From positions 26,976 to 90,975 of the forward strand of contig DASWEY010000018.1 in the NCBI GenBank assembly GCA_036394575.1: a stretch of 64,000 nt of DNA. The letters run 5' to 3'. Under the pieces are notes generated by a model, which saw only the letters and a program-made list of their open reading frames with translations, was not told the DNA's origin and did no database searches. Position 1 is the first letter of the stretch, and every line of letters starts with the position of its first letter. Below, piece by piece: positions 16,558 through 24,713 of this stretch. The position numbers were made by a program, and so were the translations under genes. This DNA comes from UKL13-2 sp036394575 (GTDB taxonomy: Bacteria > Pseudomonadota > Gammaproteobacteria > Burkholderiales > Usitatibacteraceae).

Positions 16558-18480
16558 CTAGGCGCGCAGGTTCAGGATCAGCGCATTCAGCCGCTTCACG
16601 AAACCGGCCGGATCTTCCAGTTGCCCGCCCTCGGCCAGCAAGGATTGTTCGAACAACAGATGGCTCCAGTCGTTGAACTCGTTTTCGGCCACGCCGGCCT
16701 TCAATTTTTCCAGCATCGGGTGCGTCGGGTTGATTTCCAGGATCGGCTTCGAGGCATTCACCTGCTGGCCGGCCGCCTTGAGCATGCGCTCGAGATTGCC
16801 CGACAATTCGTTCTCGTCGACCACCAGGCAGGCCGGTGAATCCGTCAGCCGATAGGTCACGCGCACTTCCTTGACGCGATCGCCGAGGCTGGCCTGGATC
16901 TTTTCGATCAGCGGCTTCAATTCTTCGGCGGTCTGCTCCTGTGCCTTCTTTTCGGCTTCATCGGCCAGCGCGCCCAAATCCAGATCGCCCTTGGCCACCG
17001 ATACCAGCTTCTTGCCGTCGAACTCCTCAAAGCTGCCCAGCCACCACTCATCGACCGGCTCGGTCAGCAACAGCACCTCGATGCCTTTTTTCTTGAACAC
17101 TTCCAGATGCGGGCTGTTCTTCGCCGCCGCAAAACTGTCGGCGGTGGCGTAGTAGATTTTTTCCTGGCCGTGCTTCATGCGCGCCACATAATCGGCGAAC
17201 GACACATCCTGGGCATCGTCTGCATTATGGGTGGACGCGAAGCGGCACAGCTTGGCGATGCGCTCGCGATTGGCCGCATCCTCGCCGATGCCTTCCTTGA
17301 ACACGCGCCCGAACGCTTTCCAGAAGGTCGCAAATTTCTCTTTGTGGTTTTCGGCGAGGTCTTCAAGCGAACCCAGAACCTTTTTCACGCAACCGCTCTT
17401 GATCGCCTCGACATCGCGCGATTGCTGCAGGATTTCCCGCGACACGTTCAGCGGCAAATCGTTGGAATCGACCACGCCCTTGACGAAACGCAGATAGCGC
17501 GGCAGCAATTGCTCGGCATCGTCCATAATGAATACACGGCGCACATACAGCTTGATGCCGTGCTTGCGCTCGCGGTCCATCATGTCGAACGGCGCCTTGG
17601 CGGGAATGTACAGCAGTTCGGTGTATTCCTGCTTGCCCTCGACGCGCGCATGGGTCCAGCCCAGCGGCTTTTCCCAGTCGTGCGAAACATGCTTGTAGAA
17701 CTCTTCGTACTGCTCGTCGGTGATCTCGCCCTTGCTGCGCGTCCACAGGGCGCTGGCGCGGTTGACCGTCTCGTCTTCCTCGGTCACGACATTGGCGCTT
17801 TTTTCCTTGTCCCATTCCGTCTTCTTCATCACGATCGGCATCTGGATATGATCGGAATATTTGCGAATGATCGATTTCAGCTGCCAGTCCTCGAGAAACT
17901 CTTTGGCGTCATCCTTCAGGTGCAGGGTGACCTCGGTGCCGCGCGCGGTTTTTTCCACGGCTTCGAGCGTGAATTCGCCGTCGCCGGCCGATTCCCAACG
18001 CACCGCTTCACTGGCGGCGGCCCCGGCGCGGCGCGTGACTAATGTGACCCGGTCGGCAACGATGAAAGCGGAATAAAAGCCCACGCCGAACTGGCCGATC
18101 AGATGCGCGTCCTTTTTCTGGTCGCCGGTCAGCCTGGAGAAAAATTCCTTGGTGCCGGACTTGGCGATGGTGCCGATATTGGCGATCACCTCGTCGCGCG
18201 ACATGCCGATGCCGTTGTCGGCGATGGTGATGGTGCCGGCCGCTTGGTCGATGCCGATGCGGATTTTCAGTTCGCTGTCGTTTTCGAACAGGGCGCCGTT
18301 GGTCACCGCCTCGAAGCGCAGCTTGTCGCAGGCATCGGAGGCATTCGAAACCAGTTCGCGCAGGAAAATCTCGCGATTCGAATACAGCGAGTGGATCATC
18401 AGCTGCAGCAGCTGCTTGACCTCGGTCTGGAAGTTGAGGGTTTCCTTGGGGGCCTGCGTTGTGGACTGCTCGGTACTCAT
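16558..18480 (-). CDS. htpG: Chaperone HtpG (bacterial Hsp90)
   Basis: ATP-dependent cytosolic chaperone. The 640-residue protein starts MSTEQSTTQAPKETLNFQTE and has the Hsp90 N-domain motifs LIHSLYSNREIFLRELVSNA-like, DNGIGM, GQFGVGFYSAF, then the middle domain (GVVDSNDLPLNVSRE) and dimerisation domain. The ATG at 18480 with GGGAG upstream was chosen over an in-frame start at 18582. A sigma-32-type promoter lies at 18563-18590, giving a leader of about 75 nt. Confidence 0.97.
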   Translation of the reverse strand: MSTEQSTTQAPKETLNFQTEVKQLLQLMIHSLYSNREIFLRELVSNASDACDKLRFEAVTNGALFENDSELKIRIGIDQAAGTITIADNGIGMSRDEVIANIGTIAKSGTKEFFSRLTGDQKKDAHLIGQFGVGFYSAFIVADRVTLVTRRAGAAASEAVRWESAGDGEFTLEAVEKTARGTEVTLHLKDDAKEFLEDWQLKSIIRKYSDHIQMPIVMKKTEWDKEKSANVVTEEDETVNRASALWTRSKGEITDEQYEEFYKHVSHDWEKPLGWTHARVEGKQEYTELLYIPAKAPFDMMDRERKHGIKLYVRRVFIMDDAEQLLPRYLRFVKGVVDSNDLPLNVSREILQQSRDVEAIKSGCVKKVLGSLEDLAENHKEKFATFWKAFGRVFKEGIGEDAANRERIAKLCRFASTHNADDAQDVSFADYVARMKHGQEKIYYATADSFAAAKNSPHLEVFKKKGIEVLLLTEPVDEWWLGSFEEFDGKKLVSVAKGDLDLGALADEAEKKAQEQTAEELKPLIEKIQASLGDRVKEVRVTYRLTDSPACLVVDENELSGNLERMLKAAGQQVNASKPILEINPTHPMLEKLKAGVAENEFNDWSHLLFEQSLLAEGGQLEDPAGFVKRLNALILNLRA

Positions 18481-18562
18481 ACCTGTCTCCCGTTGTATTT
18501 TCTGCGGGCGTCGAAGGCGCCGAAAACTTCTTCCGGCCGCCTGCGCCCGACTTGCCTGTGGC

Positions 18563-18590
18563 AAATGCGGCCCGCGCGGCATTTTTCAAG
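18563..18590 (-). promoter_or_regulatory. Heat-shock (sigma-32-type) promoter for htpG
   Basis: On the minus strand, CTTGAAA (18590-18584) is an exact sigma-32 -35 element. After a 13-nt spacer comes CCGCATTT (18570-18563), one mismatch from CCCCATnT. Spacing and position 80 nt upstream of the htpG ATG fit a heat-shock promoter. Function is inferred from consensus. Confidence 0.7.
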
Positions 18591-18613
18591 CGAGCGGGCA
18601 CCTTTTTTCGCCG

Positions 18614-18648
18614 CCGGCCATACCCGGCCATGCCCGGCCATGCCCGGC
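18614..18648. repeat. Short tandem repeat, 10 bp x 3.5
   Basis: CCGGCCATAC, CCGGCCATGC, CCGGCCATGC and a final CCGGC follow each other directly upstream of the htpG heat-shock promoter. Copy number could vary between strains by slippage. No function is evident. Confidence 0.7.
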
Positions 18649-18882
18649 AGGTTCCGCGTTACCAGAGACTTTTCATTTTTACATCATGAAGTTAGCGGCA
18701 TGCCCTCGCTTTGCCGGCAACCGCCAAGGTTCTGCGCCTCATTCGAAAAAGCATGGAACTTATCCCTGCACGGCGCACTCTATCTTTCGGTTCCAGTCGC
18801 CGCAATGAGCTGCGGCGGCTTCGTAGGTGCAGTTGGCGTTGTTGAAGTTGCATTTGTTGTTTCGTTGAGTGAGAGTTGTTTT

Positions 18883-18911
18883 TTAGCCCCGGGCAACCGG
18901 GGCTTTTTCTT
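18883..18911 (+). terminator. Intrinsic terminator upstream of dedA
   Basis: AGCCCCGG/CCGGGGCT stem with a short GCAA loop followed by TTTTTCTT on the plus strand. It is preceded by GTTGTTTTTT. The T-run is on the plus-strand side only, so it ends rightward transcription about 50 nt before the dedA start. It may end a small RNA or act as an attenuator. Confidence 0.65.
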
Positions 18912-18962
18912 GGGCGCGGCGCCAATGCTTGGCAGTGGCCGGAAATGGCCCGACAATGCGGC

Positions 18963-19517
18963 ATGGAACCCTTCTCCGCACTGATCGACAACTATGGCTA
19001 TCTGGCGGTGTTCATCGGCACCCTGCTGGAAGGCGAGACCATCCTGATCCTGGCGGGCTTCGCGGCGCAGCGCGGTTATCTCGATCTTGGCGCGGTGATG
19101 GCGGTGGCATTCGCCGGCGGCTTCCTCGGCGACCAGCTGCTTTTCTTTCTCGGCCGCCACCACGGCCACCGCATCGTCGCACGCTTCCCGGCTATCGCGC
19201 AGCGCATTGCCTCCGTCGACGGCTTACTGCGCAATTACCATGCACCGTTGATTTTCTGCATCCGTTTCATGTACGGCTTGCGCATCGTCGGTCCGATCGC
19301 ACTGGGCATGGGCGCGGTATCGGCCGGCAAGTTTTTCATTTTCAATATGATGGGCGCCTGCGTCTGGGCGATCCTGATCGCCGGCGCCGGCTTCCTGTTC
19401 GGTCAGACCCTGGAACTGCTGCTGAGCGACATCAAGCGCTATGAATTGCTCGGCATGGGCCTGATCGTGCTGGCCGCCGCGGCGATCTGGCTGCTGTATC
19501 GCGGACGGCGCAAATAA
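18963..19517 (+). CDS. DedA-family membrane protein
   Basis: A 184-residue polytopic inner-membrane protein. DedA proteins act in undecaprenyl-phosphate or phospholipid flipping and membrane homeostasis. The family signature is seen in FLGDQLLFFLGRHHG and RFMYGLRIVGPIALGMGAVSAGKFFIFNMMGACVW split across the mid-protein, with the conserved Arg pair and G-x-x-x-W. The start at 18963 (MEPFSALIDNYGYLAVF) fits the family; an ATG 18 nt upstream is also possible. An intrinsic terminator lies about 50 nt upstream. Confidence 0.88.
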   Translation: MEPFSALIDNYGYLAVFIGTLLEGETILILAGFAAQRGYLDLGAVMAVAFAGGFLGDQLLFFLGRHHGHRIVARFPAIAQRIASVDGLLRNYHAPLIFCIRFMYGLRIVGPIALGMGAVSAGKFFIFNMMGACVWAILIAGAGFLFGQTLELLLSDIKRYELLGMGLIVLAAAAIWLLYRGRRK

Positions 19518-19551
19518 GAATCAGGAATTGGCGGCCGCCGCGATACCCGGG

Positions 19552-19986
19552 TTATTTCTCCGGCGGAGGCGGCACGTAGATGGCGAGGCCGTGTCCGATC
19601 TTGTTGTTGATCGAGGCGGACAGGCCGGTGCCGTAAGCGGTGTTGCCGCCGAAGCCGCCCACCCCGCCGCCGATGCCGCCGGTGCTGGCGCTGCCGGTAC
19701 CCTGCAGCAGCACGCCATTGGCGCCCAGCGCGGCAGCCCGCTCTTTCAGCCGCTGCATGACCACATCCATATTGCCCTGCTCGGTGACGGCCAGCGACAT
19801 CTGGCTGGAGGCATCGATGATCGCGACCTCCTCATACTTGGGGGGCGGCACGGTGTAGATCGTGACCTGGCTCGAGTCCAGCGGCGCGCGCACCGTACCG
19901 GTGATCACGTGGGAACCGGTGCAGCCGGCGACCAGCAATGCGGTCATGACCGGAAGGAATAAGGAAAGCGGGGAAGGGCGTTTCAT
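19552..19986 (-). CDS. Predicted outer-envelope lipoprotein
   Basis: A 144-residue lipoprotein: MKRPSPLSLFLPVMTALLVAGC is a classical signal with lipobox LVAGC. The mature part has a segment resembling small YbjQ/DUF4156-like lipoproteins (YTVPPPKYEEVAIIDASSQ, then ALGANGVLLQGTG), then a Gly-rich loop and PPPPEK end. AGAGGAG precedes the ATG. The frame is open upstream to 20124, but the lipobox position and ribosome site set this start. It is divergent from the mddA-like gene, with a palindromic repeat between them. Confidence 0.82.
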   Translation of the reverse strand: MKRPSPLSLFLPVMTALLVAGCTGSHVITGTVRAPLDSSQVTIYTVPPPKYEEVAIIDASSQMSLAVTEQGNMDVVMQRLKERAAALGANGVLLQGTGSASTGGIGGGVGGFGGNTAYGTGLSASINNKIGHGLAIYVPPPPEK

Positions 19987-20128
19987 GTTGATTCTCCTCT
20001 GGCGGGCGCATGCAGGCTGCTGCCTGCTTGCCGTGAAATCGGTAGCGCCTATCGGCGTATTACAATGCGCGCAGCCGGACAAGGCAATATCCAGCCGACA
20101 AGCGGAAGGATCGCGAACAGGCATTTCA

Positions 20129-20211
20129 AAAAACGAAACTCAAGCATTGGCGCGTATTTCGGGGCATTTTTGTCCCAAAAGGCGCGCCAATGCTTGAGTT
20201 TGTTATTTTCA
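20129..20211. repeat. REP-like palindromic repeat, copy B
   Basis: The most symmetrical copy: AAACTCAAGCATTGGCGCG faces CGCGCCAATGCTTGAGTTT around a short inner hairpin. It ends 19 nt before the mddA-like ATG, so any transcript starting upstream would carry the hairpin next to the ribosome site. Related copies are at 13007, 31237, 36938, 38621 and 53992. Confidence 0.8.
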
Positions 20212-20230
20212 ATCCGGGAAGCAGACCCTG

Positions 20231-20965
20231 ATGGCCAAACTATTCGCCCTGCTCTATGCCGTTCTGGCCAATATGGTTTTTGTGCTGGTCTTCGTGTACT
20301 TCATCGGTTTTGTCGGCAATGTCGCGGTGCCCAAATCGATCGACTCCGGCGTCGCCGGCGAGGCGTTCTCCTCGACACTTGTCAACCTTGCCCTGCTGAC
20401 CCTGTTCGCCCTGCAGCACACGCTGATGGCGCGCAACGGCTTCAAGCAGCGCCTGGCCCGCATCCTGCCCCCCGCAATCGAACGCGCAAGTTATGTGCTG
20501 CTCTCCAGCGCCGTGCTGGCCCTGCTGTGCTGGCAATGGCGTGCGCTGCCTGCTGTGGTCTGGCAGGTCGACAATCGCCTGCTGGACATTGCGCTGACGG
20601 CGCTGTTTGCGCTGGGTTGGGGCATCGGCCTGGTCGCCGCCAAGGCAATGGACATTCTCGAATTATTCGGGCTGCACCAGGTTTTGCGCCATCTGCGCGG
20701 TACCGCTGCCGTGCCCGCGCGCTTCGGCAAACCCGGCTTGTATGCCCTGGTGCGCCACCCGATGATGACGGGCTTCCTGTTGTCATTCTGGGCCACCCCA
20801 TTGATGACCGTCGGCCATATGCTGTTTGCGCTGGTGATGACGGCCTATATTTATATCGCGACCCGTTTTTTCGAGGAACGCGATTTGCAGGGGACATTCG
20901 GCGAAACCTATGCGCAGTACCGACGCGAAGTGCCGATGCTGATACCGCGGTGGCCGCGCCGCTGA
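20231..20965 (+). CDS. mddA: MddA-like methanethiol S-methyltransferase
   Basis: A 244-residue polytopic membrane protein of the NnrU/isoprenylcysteine methyltransferase superfamily. It closely follows the pattern I know for MddA, which methylates methanethiol with S-adenosylmethionine to dimethyl sulfide: GFVGNVAVPKSIDSG near residues 26-40, LFALQHTLMAR, ERASYVLLSS, and the C-terminal RHPMMTGF with FEERDLQGTFGETYAQYRREVPMLIP. The C-terminal motif is the SAM-binding part of the superfamily. The function is inferred from remembered family sequence; a broader isoprenylcysteine-type methyltransferase is the alternative. The baeRF-like gene lies 85 nt downstream on the same strand. Confidence 0.75.
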   Translation: MAKLFALLYAVLANMVFVLVFVYFIGFVGNVAVPKSIDSGVAGEAFSSTLVNLALLTLFALQHTLMARNGFKQRLARILPPAIERASYVLLSSAVLALLCWQWRALPAVVWQVDNRLLDIALTALFALGWGIGLVAAKAMDILELFGLHQVLRHLRGTAAVPARFGKPGLYALVRHPMMTGFLLSFWATPLMTVGHMLFALVMTAYIYIATRFFEERDLQGTFGETYAQYRREVPMLIPRWPRR

Positions 20966-21050
20966 TCGCAGCGTTATGTGCTGTGGCGAACAGAGGGGGT
21001 AGGCGCGGCGAGGATATTGTTGCCCATCGCCCCAACCCGAGGACTTCAAC

Positions 21051-21437
21051 ATGACCCACTCGCACGCCGTTGCCTGGATCGATCACGGCGAGGCGCATAT
21101 CATTCATTTCAACGCCGATGAATCCGAGCAGCTCACCGTTCACTCCAAACACCGCAACAGCCATTTGCATCACAAAAATGGCCAGATCGGCGATGGCCGC
21201 GCCCCCGAAGACCAGCAGTTTTATCACGAGGTCGCAAATGCCTTGCAAGGCGCGGAAAAAATTCTCATCGTTGGGCCCGCCAACGCCAAATCCGAGCTGG
21301 AGAAACATATGAAGCACCACGACAAGGACCTGGCTGCCGGCATCGTCGGCGTGGAAACGGTCGATCACCCGACGGACGGCCAGGTCCTGCAGCTGGCGCG
21401 CAAGCACTTCACCGCGGCGGACCGGACGCTGCCCTGA
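21051..21437 (+). CDS. eRF1-domain-like (baeRF-type) protein
   Basis: A 128-residue His-rich protein (MTHSHAVAWIDHGEAHIIHF) that resembles short betaproteobacterial proteins annotated as translational machinery proteins, related to the third domain of eRF1/Pelota. The motif ILIVGPANAKSELEKHMKHH and IVGVETVDHPTDGQ fit that fold. Its role is not established; roles in ribosome rescue or hibernation have been proposed for bacterial relatives. GAGGA precedes the ATG. It may be co-transcribed with the methyltransferase gene upstream. Confidence 0.7.
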   Translation: MTHSHAVAWIDHGEAHIIHFNADESEQLTVHSKHRNSHLHHKNGQIGDGRAPEDQQFYHEVANALQGAEKILIVGPANAKSELEKHMKHHDKDLAAGIVGVETVDHPTDGQVLQLARKHFTAADRTLP

Positions 21438-21531
21438 GCGCCTTGATTGCCCGGCTGAATGGAAAAATCCGCGGGCAACCTCGGCGCGCCGAGGAATTCA
21501 GCAAGGCCTTGGCACGCCGGTTTTTGCGCCG

Positions 21532-22821
21532 CTAAAAAGTGTGGCGTATGCCGGATATATAACCGATGTTTGCCGATCCCGGTGCGGCGCCCAGGCCCGC
21601 GCTGTTGGCAAACTGGTAGCTGCCGCGTGCATCGTTGGTGACCCGCGTATAAAACCAGTAGAGATCGGTTCTTTTCGAAAACGTGTAGCTGTAACCCAGC
21701 GAATATTGTCTGGCGCCAAGTCCGCCGGTATCGCAGGCGCCGCCGCCAACCCGCCCGCACGAGCCGGCCAGCGCCCTGCCATATATCCCGCGAATCGTGC
21801 CTCTGCCAATTTTCTGCATTAGCGTAATCGCAATGGCGGTGCGGTCGTATTCGTTGAAAGCGCCATTCGCTGCGGTGCTGGAAGACTGTTCATACTTGAG
21901 TTTTTCCCACAAGAGTCCAAGCTGCGTATCGGCGATCTTGTAACGCACGGCGACCTTGTCGCCGGAATCGGTGGCCGAAAGCGACGGCGAACCGCCGATT
22001 GCGGCGACCGGCGCAGCCTGGGCGGCCGGAATGATTGCGCTCAGCCCGAACAGGTCGTCGTGACGCTCGTGCGCATAACCGACGAACACCGGTCCGATTT
22101 CGTAATCGACGCTCAGCGATAAAACACGCGGGTTTACCTGCGTGACCGCCGATGAATTTGCGCTTCTGCTTTCGTTCGCGGCATAGGCCAGCTTGAACGT
22201 AAGGCCGTCAATGGTCGGCGTCCAATACTGCACGACATTGCCTTGCCGCCTCTCAAATGAGGCATTGATCGCGTTTGCATAAGTGCTGCCATTCGCCGAC
22301 GTATTCAGCACGCCGCTGGTTACCGGACCGACGCCGAACCCCGGTGTGCCGATCAGGGCGCCCGTATAGGTGATGCCCGTGAAGTACATGGGATCGACCG
22401 CACCGGATAATGTCTTGTAAGGCGTATCCCATTGCCCGATTCGAATCGACCCGAATCCGCCCTGCAAGCCGACGGCCGTATTGCGCGACGCCAGCGCTGA
22501 GCCGCCGACATCCACCGCGACGGCGGATTCGATCTGGAAAAACGCGCTCAGGTCGCCTCCCAGGCTCTCGCTGCCGCGAAAGCCAAGATTGGCGGAATTC
22601 TGCGTAACCCGATTGCGCGAACCGACATTCACGCCCGTCGGGTTTGCGCCCAGTTGTCCCGCAGGCAACGCGGCAGCCGGGGACGCATCGCGAGCCCGGA
22701 CGTTTTCAAAATCAACGTTCAACGTGCCGTAAATCTGCACTGCCGGCTCCTGCGCGGAAGCGGCATGAATTCCCGCCATTACAAGTGCTGCGCCGACAAG
22801 CGCGGCCGAGGAACCATTCAT
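21532..22821 (-). CDS. Gram-negative trimeric porin
   Basis: A 429-residue outer-membrane general porin of the betaproteobacterial type. A signal peptide (MNGSSAALVGAALVMAGIHA, cleavage after ASA) precedes QIYGTLNVDFENV. LGFRGSESLGGDLSAFFQIE, FGSIRIGQWDTPYK and a C-terminal IGYISGIRHTF ending in Phe are hallmarks of 16-strand porins and of BAM recognition. GGGAG lies upstream of the ATG. It lies downstream of the ThDP enzyme gene on the same strand, with a 190-nt gap that probably holds its own promoter. Confidence 0.93.
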   Translation of the reverse strand: MNGSSAALVGAALVMAGIHAASAQEPAVQIYGTLNVDFENVRARDASPAAALPAGQLGANPTGVNVGSRNRVTQNSANLGFRGSESLGGDLSAFFQIESAVAVDVGGSALASRNTAVGLQGGFGSIRIGQWDTPYKTLSGAVDPMYFTGITYTGALIGTPGFGVGPVTSGVLNTSANGSTYANAINASFERRQGNVVQYWTPTIDGLTFKLAYAANESRSANSSAVTQVNPRVLSLSVDYEIGPVFVGYAHERHDDLFGLSAIIPAAQAAPVAAIGGSPSLSATDSGDKVAVRYKIADTQLGLLWEKLKYEQSSSTAANGAFNEYDRTAIAITLMQKIGRGTIRGIYGRALAGSCGRVGGGACDTGGLGARQYSLGYSYTFSKRTDLYWFYTRVTNDARGSYQFANSAGLGAAPGSANIGYISGIRHTF

Positions 22822-23012
22822 CCCTATTCTCCCAAGAGTTAGTCATGACCGCCTGATCCCGGCGGTTCATAGGTCTCTACCTGGGGTGTCCGAGCTTTAT
22901 TCCCCGATTCACAAAAAACGCGCGTCGGATGTTTTTCATCGCGGCGGGAATGGATTGCGCATGTCCCTTGCATGCCCGTTGTACAGGCATGGCGGGCCGC
23001 CAGTGCAGCGCC

Positions 23013-24713
23013 TTACTTCATCGCCGTGTCGCGAATCGCCTGCAGGGTGGTGTTCGGCGTGATCGCTTCCGGGTCGATGCGCACTTCGATCAACGCCGGC
23101 TTGCCGGCCGCCAGCGCGCGCGCCAGGGCCGGCGCAAAATCCGCCGTTTTTTCCACCGTTTCGCCATGCGCGCCGAAGCTGCGCGCATAGGCGGCAAAGT
23201 CCGGGTTGGCCAGGGCGGTGCCGTGCACATGGCCCGGGTAGTGGCGCTCCTGGTGCATGCGGATGGTGCCGTACATGCCATTGTTGACGACGATGAAGAT
23301 CACGTTCAGCCGGTATTGCACCGCGGTGGCGAGTTCCTGGCCGGTCATCAGGAAGCAGCCGTCGCCGGCCATGCAGATCACGGTGCGCTGCGGGTGTACC
23401 GCCTTGGCCGCGATCGCGGCGGGCACACCATAGCCCATCGCGCCCGAGGTCGGCGCCAGCTGGGTGCGGAAGCCGCAGTACTGGTGGAAGCGGTGCACCC
23501 AGGTGGCGTAGTTGCCGGCGCCATTGGTGATGATCGCGTCCGCGGGCACGCCCGACTTGATCTGCTGCATCACGTCCCACATCTGCACCGCGCCCGGAAT
23601 CTCGCGGCGTTGCTGCCATTCGCGATAGTCGGCATTGGCGCTTTGGACTTGCGCGGCCACATTGCTGTGCGTCAGTTTCGGCAGCGCGGCGATGGCATTG
23701 GCAAATGAAGACACCGTGGCATTGATCAACAATTCGCCTTGATAGACGCGCCCCAGTTCTTCGGCGCCGGCATGCACATGGATCAGCTTCTGTTTCGGCA
23801 CCGGCGCCTCGAACAGGGTATAGCCGCTGGTGGTCATTTCGCCGAGGCGCGCGCCGAGGCACAACACCACATCGGCCGCCTTGATGCGCGCCGCGAGTTT
23901 GGGATTGATGCCGATGCCCACATCGCCGGCGTAATTGGGATGCGCGTTATCGAATACATCCTGAAAGCGGAAGGCGCAGCCGATCGGCAGATTCTGGGTC
24001 TCGGCAAAACGCTGCAGGGCCGTGCAGGATTCCTTGCTCCAGCCGCTGCCGCCGACGATCACGAACGGTCGCTCCGCGCCCGACAACAGGCTGGCAAGCC
24101 TTGCCAGTGCCGGCTCGCCGGCCGATGGCCCGATGTCCTGACCATGCTGGTAGGGCCGCGCATCGGCGACGCTGACCATATCGGACAGCATGTCTTCCGG
24201 CAGCGCCAGCACCACCGGGCCCATGCGGCCGCTGGTGGCGACCTGGAAGGCGCGCGCGAGGTATTCGGGAATGCGGTCGGCGCGATCGATCTGCGCGACC
24301 CATTTGGCAAGTTGCCCGTACATGCGCCGGTAATCCACTTCCTGAAAAGCTTCGCGCTCGACAAAATCGCCGCCCACCTGGCCGATGAACAGAATCATCG
24401 GCGTGGAATCCTGAAAGGCCGTATGCACCCCGATTGAAGCATTGGTGGCGCCGGGGCCGCGCGTGACCAGGCATATGCCCGGCTTGCCGGTCAATTTGCC
24501 GTAGGCCTCGGCCATGTTGGCCGCGCCGCCTTCATGGCGACAGGTGATGAGTCTGATCGCGTCGCGCGCGTCATACAGCGCATCGAGCACCGGCAAATAG
24601 CTTTCGCCGGGCACACAGAACGCCATGTCCACGCCGTGGATCCCGAGTTGATCGACCAGAATCCGTCCGCCGGAACGCGGGCCTGCCGTTGCCGCCATCA
24701 TCGTCTCGTTCAT
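23013..24713 (-). CDS. ThDP-dependent acetolactate-synthase-like enzyme
   Basis: A 566-residue thiamine-diphosphate enzyme of the acetolactate synthase/benzoylformate decarboxylase superfamily. The catalytic Glu61 sits in CRHEGGAANMAEAYGKLTG, and the ThDP/Mg motif is GDG at 450-452 with NNG about 27 residues on. The central domain keeps nucleotide-fold elements but FAD binding cannot be judged. There is no regulatory subunit gene (ilvN) next door, so it is unlikely to be the anabolic IlvB. Substrate unknown. Its start overlaps the stop of the TraB/GumN gene by four bases. Confidence 0.85.
   Translation of the reverse strand: MNETMMAATAGPRSGGRILVDQLGIHGVDMAFCVPGESYLPVLDALYDARDAIRLITCRHEGGAANMAEAYGKLTGKPGICLVTRGPGATNASIGVHTAFQDSTPMILFIGQVGGDFVEREAFQEVDYRRMYGQLAKWVAQIDRADRIPEYLARAFQVATSGRMGPVVLALPEDMLSDMVSVADARPYQHGQDIGPSAGEPALARLASLLSGAERPFVIVGGSGWSKESCTALQRFAETQNLPIGCAFRFQDVFDNAHPNYAGDVGIGINPKLAARIKAADVVLCLGARLGEMTTSGYTLFEAPVPKQKLIHVHAGAEELGRVYQGELLINATVSSFANAIAALPKLTHSNVAAQVQSANADYREWQQRREIPGAVQMWDVMQQIKSGVPADAIITNGAGNYATWVHRFHQYCGFRTQLAPTSGAMGYGVPAAIAAKAVHPQRTVICMAGDGCFLMTGQELATAVQYRLNVIFIVVNNGMYGTIRMHQERHYPGHVHGTALANPDFAAYARSFGAHGETVEKTADFAPALARALAAGKPALIEVRIDPEAITPNTTLQAIRDTAMK

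Larger units (their letters stand above)
18591..18962. other. Intergenic region htpG/dedA
   Basis: Holds a triple 10-bp repeat (18614-18648), a short Val-rich open frame starting at 18805, and a terminator hairpin at 18883-18910. I see no recognised gene. The terminator lies on the plus strand shortly before dedA, implying that some transcript ends here before the gene. Confidence 0.5.
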
